Source: JBDNFP01 sp041689775 (GTDB lineage Bacteria; Bacteroidota; Bacteroidia; Cytophagales; Spirosomataceae). From it: 36,334 nucleotides of DNA. The position numbers were made by a program, and so were the translations under genes. Position 1 is the stretch's first letter. Each line of letters begins with the position of its first letter. A model generated the notes under the pieces. It was not told where the DNA came from. It saw only the letters and a list, made by a program, of their open reading frames with translations, and did not search any database. Where the stretch lies: contig JBDNFP010000288.1 of the NCBI GenBank assembly GCA_041689775.1, positions 1-36,334 of the forward strand, written 5' to 3'. Shown here one piece after another: positions 30,170 through 36,334 of this stretch.

Positions 30170-31618
30170 CTACACCTGAGTGAGTTTCCAGCGTCCCCGC
30201 CGAAACACCAGTATGCCCAGTATCGCCACCAGCGATTCGCTGATGGGTACGGCGGCAAATACCCCGATGGGCCCCCACTCAAACACAAGCGCCAATACGT
30301 AGGCCGTTGGTATCTCCACCAGCCAGAAACAAACCAGATTAATGTAGATGGGAGTGCGGGTATCACCCGCGCCGTTGATGGCCTGAATAATGACCATACC
30401 ATAGGCGTAAAAACCGTACCCCAGGCAAAGTACGCGCAGGGTGGTTACGCCTGTTTCTACCACGGCCGGACTTTGGCTAAACCAACCCACGATCGGCTCA
30501 GCGGCCACGAAAAATAGGACGGACAACGATACCAGAAACCACATATTATACTTCGCCGTGAGCCAAACCGAAGTTTCGGCGCGATCGGGTTGGTTGGCTC
30601 CCAGATTCTGACCCATCAGGGTAGCGGCGGCGTTGGCCATGCCCCAGGCGGGGAGGACCGTGAAAATAATAATCCTTATGGCAATGGTATAGCCCGCCAC
30701 CACATCACTACCAAACTCAGCCAGAATACGGGTCAGGAAAATCCAGCTAGCCGACGAAATCAAAAACTGGCTGGTACCGCCGGAAGCAAGGCTAATAATA
30801 TGGGTAATTTGGGTACGATCCGGCATAAAATCGGGCCACTTAATCGAAACCGCATTTTTGGTATTGTATAAGAAATACAATTGGTAGGCCACACCTACGG
30901 TACGGCCAATGGTAGTGGCAACGGCTGCTCCGGTGACACCTAGCTCAGGAAAGAAACCAATACCAAAAATGAATAGTGGGTCCAGGATGATGTTAATTCC
31001 GTTGGCTATCCAGAGAGAGCGCATTGCCGCCGAGGCCGCTCCCGCTCCGCGCAGGGCCCCACTGAGTGAGTAGAGTAGTACAATAACAGGACTGCTCAGG
31101 AACTCGATCTCAGCGTAGCGAGTACCCGTGGCGATTACTTTGGCATCGGCCCCCATCAAGGCCAGTATATCTCCGGCGTAGTAGTAGCCGGTGCCCGCTA
31201 TGACGAGAGAAAAGGCCAGAGAAATCAGGATGATTTGCCCGATGGACTTTCCGGCCTGATCAGCATTGCCCTCGCCCACCCGCCGGGCCACCAGAGCCGT
31301 GGCCGCGGTACTTAGCCCGATAGCGATGGAGTAAATCAGCATAATGACCGACTCGGTAAGACCCACCGTAGCCACGGCCTCAATACTTACCTTGGCGACA
31401 AAGAAGACATCCACCACCGCAAATAGCGATTCCATGACCATTTCGAGGATCATAGGTACGGATAACAGGAAGATAGCCTTGTTGATACTCCCACTTGTGT
31501 AGCTTTGCTCGGAGCCGTCTAAGGCTTGCCGGAGCAATTGAAACCATTTTTTCAACGTAGTAATTAAATTAGTGTAGGTCAGTGGTAGCGTGGGTAGCGG
31601 ATTAATGTTCCGCCGCAC
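30170..31618 (-). CDS. MATE family multidrug efflux transporter
   Basis: 482 residues with about twelve membrane helices in two similar halves. Family landmarks are NKAIFLLSVPMILEMVMESLFAVVDVFFVAKV at the start, the GLSTAATALVARRVGEGN segment, GMANAAATLMGQNLGANQPDRAE in the second half, and a final GPIGVFAAVPISESLVAILG. MATE pumps export cationic drugs with sodium or proton gradients. It is a single gene, divergent from hflX, 49 bases beyond the TauE frame. Confidence 0.9.
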   Translation of the reverse strand: MRRNINPLPTLPLTYTNLITTLKKWFQLLRQALDGSEQSYTSGSINKAIFLLSVPMILEMVMESLFAVVDVFFVAKVSIEAVATVGLTESVIMLIYSIAIGLSTAATALVARRVGEGNADQAGKSIGQIILISLAFSLVIAGTGYYYAGDILALMGADAKVIATGTRYAEIEFLSSPVIVLLYSLSGALRGAGAASAAMRSLWIANGINIILDPLFIFGIGFFPELGVTGAAVATTIGRTVGVAYQLYFLYNTKNAVSIKWPDFMPDRTQITHIISLASGGTSQFLISSASWIFLTRILAEFGSDVVAGYTIAIRIIIFTVLPAWGMANAAATLMGQNLGANQPDRAETSVWLTAKYNMWFLVSLSVLFFVAAEPIVGWFSQSPAVVETGVTTLRVLCLGYGFYAYGMVIIQAINGAGDTRTPIYINLVCFWLVEIPTAYVLALVFEWGPIGVFAAVPISESLVAILGILVFRRGRWKLTQV

Positions 31619-31996
31619 CAGGTGTAAAAGTGCAAGGGTGCGCTACTGAACGTCCTGAGGTTGATAGTATAATAATAAGAGAATGCCAACATAGTAGTAC
31701 CCTCAGATAATAGGAAGACCCAATCGGGAAGGGGAGGTGGGTGGTATTACACCCGAGTTAGGAGAATCATAGACGTTAGTATTTTTACAAATTTAACCAA
31801 AAGACCCTGATAATAGGAAAGGGTTGGAATGAATTTTGCAAAAATATAATTGTATCTTACTCACACGGGCAAGAACTTTTATGTAGTTAATACCGTTTTT
31901 TTCTGCCTGCTTTACAGTAAATTATACATATACTGATGTAGGGTAAAGTGTACAATTCAGTATACGCCCAACCAATAGACTATTGATTCTTTTTGA
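31619..31996. other. Intergenic region between MATE and hflX
   Basis: 378 bases without a gene between divergent starts. It must contain both promoters. On the minus strand TAAATTTG (31788-31795) fits the TAnnTTTG -7 consensus but lacks a clear -33 box. I found no convincing element for hflX. The stretch has no repeat or RNA gene that I can recognise. Confidence 0.5.
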
Positions 31997-33268
31997 ATGA
32001 TTGATAAAAGACAACTTAATTCGACGGAGAAAAAGCAGGAAACTGCCATACTGGTAGCCGTGAGCCCGCAGCGGCAAAGTGAAGAAAAAACCAAGGAGTA
32101 TCTCGACGAGCTCGCTTTTTTGGTCACTACTCTGGGTGTGGAGACGAAGCACACTTTTACCCAAAACCTCCAACACCCCGATACCCGGTACTACGTGGGT
32201 AGCGGAAAATTGCAAGAAATACAGGCTTTCGTGAACGCTGAACCGGTGGACATGATCATTTTCGACGATGATCTTAGCCCTTCGCAGGTACGAAACCTCG
32301 AAGCCACTTTTGAGGAACAGGATATTAAAGTACTCGACCGGAGTCTGCTGATTCTGGATATTTTTGCCATGCGGGCTAAAACCGCTCAGTCCAAAACGCA
32401 GGTAGAGTTGGCGCAGTACCAGTACATGTACCCTCGCCTGACTCGCCTCTGGACTCACCTTAGCAAGCAAAAAGGCGGGGTCGGTATGCGTGGACCCGGT
32501 GAAAAAGAATTGGAAACTGACCGCCGTATTATCAAAGACCGGATCACTTTCCTGAAAGAAAAACTCAGCAAAATTGACCGTCAGAGCATTACTCGCCGGA
32601 AAGAGCGCGACCGCTTGGTGCGGGTAGCGTTGGTGGGGTATACCAACGTGGGGAAATCTACCCTGATGCGCCGGTTGGCCAAAGCCGATGTGTTTGCCGA
32701 AAATAAACTCTTTGCTACCGTAGACTCAACGGTACGTAAAGTGTCGGTTGGTAATATTCCTTACCTTCTTACGGATACCGTCGGATTTATCCGGAAGCTC
32801 CCCACTATGCTGATCGAATCCTTCAAGTCAACGCTTGATGAGGTACGCGAAGCCGATATTTTGCTTCACGTGGTAGATATCTCGCACGCCTCTTTTGAGG
32901 AGCAGATGGAGGTCGTAAGCAGTACCCTGGCCGAAATCGGCGCGGGCGATAAGCATACCATCATTGTTTTCAACAAAATAGATCTTTATAAGCCCCCCGT
33001 CGCAGACGATGAATGGCTCGATGAGTCAGAGGATAAAACCGTGACGGAAGAGGTTTCGATCGACACCCTGATTGAGCAACTTCGGAAGAGCTACCACGCC
33101 AAAAAGGCTGAGCACGTGGTGTTTATTTCGGCGGAGCATAACGAGAATATAGCCGAGCTCCGGGATCATTTGTCCGCGCTCGTCAAAGACAAGCATTACC
33201 TAATCTATCCTAATTGGTTGGACGTGGGCAACTACGATACGGATTATAGCGCAGATTTAGACGAATAA
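31997..33268 (+). CDS. hflX: GTPase HflX
   Basis: 423 residues. The N-terminal HflX domain contains YYVGSGKLQEIQ and IIFDDDLSPSQVRNLE, followed by a coiled linker with the glycine-rich KGGVGMRGPGEKELE. The GTPase domain has G1 GYTNVGKST, G3 DTVGF and G4 NKID. HflX binds the 50S ribosomal subunit and splits stalled ribosomes under stress. The acidic C-terminal end (VGNYDTDYSADLDE) is common in Bacteroidota versions. It is followed by tRNA-Arg. Confidence 0.95.
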   Translation: MIDKRQLNSTEKKQETAILVAVSPQRQSEEKTKEYLDELAFLVTTLGVETKHTFTQNLQHPDTRYYVGSGKLQEIQAFVNAEPVDMIIFDDDLSPSQVRNLEATFEEQDIKVLDRSLLILDIFAMRAKTAQSKTQVELAQYQYMYPRLTRLWTHLSKQKGGVGMRGPGEKELETDRRIIKDRITFLKEKLSKIDRQSITRRKERDRLVRVALVGYTNVGKSTLMRRLAKADVFAENKLFATVDSTVRKVSVGNIPYLLTDTVGFIRKLPTMLIESFKSTLDEVREADILLHVVDISHASFEEQMEVVSSTLAEIGAGDKHTIIVFNKIDLYKPPVADDEWLDESEDKTVTEEVSIDTLIEQLRKSYHAKKAEHVVFISAEHNENIAELRDHLSALVKDKHYLIYPNWLDVGNYDTDYSADLDE

Positions 33269-33334
33269 GCGTTTGGTCAGGAATTGAAAATTCCCGAAAT
33301 TCGCACGCCGATCGGATAACTGGTCGGCTTTCCC

Positions 33335-33406
33335 GACCTCGTAGTTCAACGGATAGAATAGAAGTTTCCTAAACTTTAGATATGGGTTCGATTCCCGTCG
33401 AGGTCA
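33335..33406 (+). tRNA. tRNA-Arg (anticodon CCT)
   Basis: 72 bases fold into a complete cloverleaf: acceptor GACCTCG with CGAGGTC, D-stem GTTC/GAAT, anticodon stem GAAGT/ACTTT around the loop TTCCTAA (anticodon CCT, reading AGG), a 4-base variable loop, and T-arm ATGGG/CCCGT around TTCGATT. The discriminator is A33406; CCA is not encoded. tRNA genes are common integration sites, but the sequence right after it is a terminator and then an hsdM gene, with no integrase or repeated tRNA end seen. Confidence 0.93.
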
Positions 33407-33418
33407 CAATAGTATTTT

Positions 33419-33457
33419 ATAGTCCTGTAAATCAATGATTTACAGGACTATTTTTTT
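33419..33457 (+). terminator. Intrinsic terminator after tRNA-Arg
   Basis: The arms ATAGTCCTGTAAATCA (33419-33434) and TGATTTACAGGACTAT (33436-33451) are perfect over 16 bp with a very tight loop and are followed by seven T's. It ends the tRNA transcript and insulates hsdM. Confidence 0.85.
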
Positions 33458-33560
33458 GATTCATCCTTCAAAATAGCGCTCGCCGGGCAATTTTTTGATA
33501 CCCGTTTGCTACTCCTGTACTCTTCTATTTCATATACTATGAATGCTTCCTGCCTTCTGT

Positions 33561-33568
33561 TATATTTG
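33561..33568 (+). promoter_or_regulatory. Candidate -7 element for hsdM
   Basis: TATATTTG fits TAnnTTTG and lies 24 bases before the hsdM ATG. No clear -33 TTTG is present at the usual spacing, so this is tentative. Confidence 0.4.
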
Positions 33569-33592
33569 AAGTTCTGACCACAAACCCCATCC

Positions 33593-35671
33593 ATGCAAGG
33601 TATACAACTCAAAAAATTAGAGGCTGAACTCTGGCGCGCCGCCGATCAGCTACGGGCCAACAGTAAACTTACCGCCTCCGAATACTCCATGCCCGTGCTG
33701 GGGCTCATTTTTCTTCGTCACGCCTTCAACCGCTTCGATAAAGTCAAAGAAGGCATCGAAAAGGACCTGCCCACGCACCCGCAGCGGGGTAGGCGACCCG
33801 TGACCAAAAACGACTTTCTGGAACGCAACGCCCTGTTTCTACCCGACATCTCCCGTTTTGACTACCTGGTAGCTTTGCCCGAAAGTGCCGACGTGGGCGA
33901 GGCTATCGACAGCGCTATGAAGGCCATCGAGGATGAGTACGATACCCTCAAAGGCGTGCTGCCCCGCAATTTCTCGGTGTTTAGCCCCGACCTACTGCGG
34001 GAGCTGCTCCGCATTTTCAATAAGGAAGTGTTGCAGAAAGCCGAGGGTGATTTATTCGGAAAAATCTACGAGTTCTTTCTCAATAAGTTTGCCATGACCG
34101 GCGCGCAGGAAGGCGGTGAGTTTTTTACGCCCATGAGCCTGGTGCAGACCATCGTCAATGTCATCGAGCCCGACCACGGTATTGTGTTGGACCCAGCCTG
34201 CGGTTCGGCGGGTATGTTTGTGCAGACGGGCTACTTCATCGAGAGCGAAGGCCTGCGCCCCGCCGAGAAAGTAACGTTCTTTGGGCAGGAAAAAGCCGAA
34301 CTCAGCACCCGGCTGGCGAAGATGAACCTGGCCGTGCACGGCCTGGAAGGTAATATTCAGGAAGGAAACACTTTCTACGAAGACAAGCACAACCTGGTAC
34401 ACGGCTGCAACTTTGTGATGGCCAATCCGCCTTTCAACGTGGATGGCGTAGATAAGGCCAAGGATACCGTCAAAAAAGATCCCCGGCTGATGTTGGAGGG
34501 TACAGTGCAACTGCCCAAAAACGACAACGCCAACTACCTCTGGATTCAGTATTTCTACAACTACCTCAAACCCACCGGTCGGGCGGGGTTTGTGATGGCC
34601 TCGTCGGCGAGTGATGCCGGGCACAGCGAGAAAGACATCCGCGAAAAACTGGTAAAAACCGGGGCCGTGGATGTGATGATGGCCGTGGGCAACAATTTTT
34701 TCTATACCCGCTCGCTGCCCTGCACGCTCTGGTTTTATGACCGCGCCAAGGAGCAGGACGCCTACCGGCGCGACCGCGTGCTGATGCTCGACGCCCGCAA
34801 GATTTACCGCAAAATAACCTCCAAGGTGAACGATTTTAGCCCCGAGCAGCTCCAAAATCTTATCTGCATCGTACACCTCTACCGGGGCGACACGGCGAAG
34901 TGTGCCACCACCGTGCGGGACTACTTAGAATTTGCGGCCGAACTAGCCCGCGATACCGCCGAGGTGACCGCCACCCTGCACGAAGCCTTGCAGCAGGTAC
35001 TCGGTGCCGCCCGGAAGTTTGCGGCGACCTACCTTAAAGAAAACCCCGACGACCAGCCGTTTGCCGACGCCCTCACGTTGGACGAAGCCCCCGCTTTGTA
35101 CGCGCTGCAAACCGAACTCATTGCCGCCGCCCAAGCCGCCACCGCCGATCCGACCCCATTGGAAGGCATCGCCCGGCAGTGCAAGGCGCTGCGGAAGCCG
35201 CAAGACAGGCTCATCAAACAACTGCTGGATGCCCTGGCCTCGGCTACCAAAGAGTACCAGCTCACGAAGCATAAGGGATGGAAGGAGCTGAATCTGAAAG
35301 AGCAGCTCGACGATCTCCGCGCCCTCCAAAGCCAACTCAACGGCGACCCCAACGACGAGGACGAATCCAACCTGCTGCACGATACCGACTACTACTACCG
35401 GCAGGCCCTTTGGCTCACGAGCCGCTTTCCCGAGGGTACTTACACCGACGTGGAGGGCCTCTGCAAGGTGGTGTCTCAGGCCGACATCGAGGCCAAGGAT
35501 TGGAGCCTCAGCCCCGGCCGCTACGTGGGGGTAGCTACCACCGTGGAAGATGAAGACTTTGACTACGAAGAACGCCTTCATGAAATCCATGTGGAGTTGG
35601 CGGATTTGCATGAGGAAGCCGTTTCGCTATCTTCTACTATTTTGGAGAATTTTAAAGAGTTGGCCGTATGA
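33593..35671 (+). CDS. hsdM: Type I restriction-modification DNA methyltransferase (M subunit)
   Basis: 692 residues. The N-terminal HsdM_N helical part (about 5-140) leads to an N6-adenine methyltransferase domain with motif I DPACGSAGMF (200-209) and the catalytic NPPF (278-281). After about 440 a long helical extension (TLHEALQQVLGAARKFAATY and further) makes it larger than the common 500-residue HsdM; this longer form is known in some lineages. The next gene, hsdS, overlaps by four bases (ATGA). No hsdR lies in the window, so the restriction subunit is either beyond the IS or absent. Confidence 0.92.
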   Translation: MQGIQLKKLEAELWRAADQLRANSKLTASEYSMPVLGLIFLRHAFNRFDKVKEGIEKDLPTHPQRGRRPVTKNDFLERNALFLPDISRFDYLVALPESADVGEAIDSAMKAIEDEYDTLKGVLPRNFSVFSPDLLRELLRIFNKEVLQKAEGDLFGKIYEFFLNKFAMTGAQEGGEFFTPMSLVQTIVNVIEPDHGIVLDPACGSAGMFVQTGYFIESEGLRPAEKVTFFGQEKAELSTRLAKMNLAVHGLEGNIQEGNTFYEDKHNLVHGCNFVMANPPFNVDGVDKAKDTVKKDPRLMLEGTVQLPKNDNANYLWIQYFYNYLKPTGRAGFVMASSASDAGHSEKDIREKLVKTGAVDVMMAVGNNFFYTRSLPCTLWFYDRAKEQDAYRRDRVLMLDARKIYRKITSKVNDFSPEQLQNLICIVHLYRGDTAKCATTVRDYLEFAAELARDTAEVTATLHEALQQVLGAARKFAATYLKENPDDQPFADALTLDEAPALYALQTELIAAAQAATADPTPLEGIARQCKALRKPQDRLIKQLLDALASATKEYQLTKHKGWKELNLKEQLDDLRALQSQLNGDPNDEDESNLLHDTDYYYRQALWLTSRFPEGTYTDVEGLCKVVSQADIEAKDWSLSPGRYVGVATTVEDEDFDYEERLHEIHVELADLHEEAVSLSSTILENFKELAV

Positions 35672-36279
35672 AGTGGGAGACAAGAAAACTAGGAGAATTA
35701 ATACACATTAAGCACAGTTGGGCTTTCAAGGGCGAATATTTTGGCAATGAAGGCGAGTTGATAATATTAACACCTGGCAACTTTTTTGAAAAAGGGAGTT
35801 TCAGACAGGTTGCGGGCAAAGAGAAATTCTATCATGGAGAGTTTCCAGAGGAGTTTTTGTTAAAGAAGGATGATTTGGTCATTGCTATGACAGAACAAGG
35901 TCCGGGTTTACTTGGTAGTCCTGCTCTTGTTCTTGGTGACGATACGTACCTACATAATCAAAGAACTGGTCTTATTAAGGCAATCGATAAGGAGCGAATT
36001 TCCTATAAATACTTGTATTATCTTTTCTTCACCAGTATTGTTCGTAATGAGATTTTTGCCTCCGCTACGGGAACAAAAGTTAAGCACACAGCTCCAAAAA
36101 GAATTTACGACATACAAGTACCCCTCCCCTTGCTCCCCACCCAACGCCGCATCGCCTCCATTTTATCGGCCTATGATGATTTGATTGAAAATAACCTGAA
36201 ACGGATTAAGCTGTTGGAGGAGAAGGCGTTTTTAAGGTATAAGGAGATTGTAAGGGGGGAGAAGTTGGAGGAGTTTTAG
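35668..36279 (+). pseudogene. hsdS: Type I specificity subunit HsdS, truncated by the IS
   Basis: 203 residues remain. Present are the first target-recognition domain (WETRKLGELIHIKHSWAFKG through TGTKVKHTAPKRIYDIQVPL) and the first conserved coiled-coil spacer (LPTQRRIASILSAYDDLIENN...LLEEKAFLRYKEIV). A full HsdS has a second recognition domain and a second spacer, giving about 400 residues. The gene stops exactly at the IS: the TAG at 36277-36279 uses the first G of the IS tip. Half-size HsdS proteins can dimerise and still specify a symmetric site, so partial activity is possible, but the stop being formed by the IS points to a broken gene. Confidence 0.85.
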
Positions 36280-36334
36280 GTAATGGATTATATGGGTTGA
36301 TTTCGCTATATTGGTGTCATGCTACATACTCATC
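36279..36334 (+). mobile_element. Right IS1-like element, partial (runs off the window)
   Basis: It starts with the tip GGTAATGG and matches the inverted left copy with one visible mismatch. The transposase start ATG is at 36319 and the first codons read MLHTH, as in the left copy. Orientation is inverted relative to the left copy, with both transposases pointing out of the window. Confidence 0.8.

Noticed and set aside
33335..33592. tRNA-Arg as an integration site for the hsd genes
   Set aside because: No integrase and no repeated tRNA 3' end is visible within the window.
34052..34876. 274-codon open frame antisense to hsdM
   Set aside because: It is the mirror of high-GC hsdM codons; its composition (His and Val rich) and lack of any motif mark it as a shadow frame.
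34943..35611. 222-codon antisense open frame in the hsdM 3' half
   Set aside because: Same reason: hsdM is clearly coding across this stretch.
1..36334. Composite transposon bounded by inverted IS copies
   Set aside because: The interior carries hflX, tyrA and a tRNA, and both ends cut unrelated genes. A contig broken at a repeated IS explains the same picture more simply.
1..36334. CRISPR array
   Set aside because: I saw no regularly spaced direct repeats or cas genes.

Overview
The window looks like a piece of a Bacteroidota chromosome, most likely order Cytophagales. The signs are protein families typical of the group (DUF4136 lipoprotein, Uma2, GxxExxY, LytS-type kinase without a clear partner, CstB-like MBL/rhodanese enzyme), AT-rich starts without Shine-Dalgarno sequences, a few TAnnTTTG -7 promoter elements, and long perfect hairpins between convergent genes. 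Genus and species are not determined. Both ends lie inside inverted copies of one IS1-like element (1..141 and 36279..36334). The simplest reading is that this is an assembly contig broken at a repeated IS, not a composite transposon.

Layout. 142-5288: an IS-cut redoxin-like gene, a DUF4136 lipoprotein, an aminotransferase and prephenate dehydrogenase (tyrosine/phenylalanine branch) with a small nucleotidyltransferase between them, then Uma2 and DUF3431-like proteins. 5294-17335, almost all on the minus strand: a mosaic accessory/defence island. It holds a decayed DUF433/DUF5615 toxin-antitoxin pair, an OLD-like ATPase with an unknown partner, a HepT/MntA pair, an orphan HigA-type antitoxin, an AT-rich cassette of unknown genes with receiver domains, a retron-type reverse transcriptase with an overlapping accessory gene, a second MntA-like gene, and a RecD-like helicase. 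A divergent WYL regulator (17449) lies next to the helicase.

18579-24693: an efflux operon (TolC, membrane-fusion lipoprotein, MacB-type permease and ATPase, LytS-type histidine kinase) interrupted by a GxxExxY gene that sits between short inverted repeats. 24883-31618: Dps, a methyltransferase, a sulfur-handling cluster (two YeeE/YedE half-transporters, CstB-like persulfide dioxygenase/rhodanese, TauE exporter) and a MATE pump. 31997-36279: HflX, tRNA-Arg(CCT), then hsdM and an hsdS cut in half by the right-hand IS.

The most interesting structure is the island. The 3' end of the RecD-like helicase and a small CcbP-like gene are each present twice, in the same orientation and order, with different cargo between them: helicase - MntA-like - retron - receiver cassette - higA - ccbP, then helicase tail - MntA/HepT - ATPase pair - broken ccbP. 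The helicase homology stops next to the start codon of two unrelated nucleotidyltransferase genes. This looks like a modular cargo hotspot bracketed by short homologous genes. The best candidates for an undescribed system are the five AT-rich genes at 10497-13306, which hold one intact receiver domain and one or two degenerate ones with no histidine kinase. They appear to be co-transcribed with the retron.
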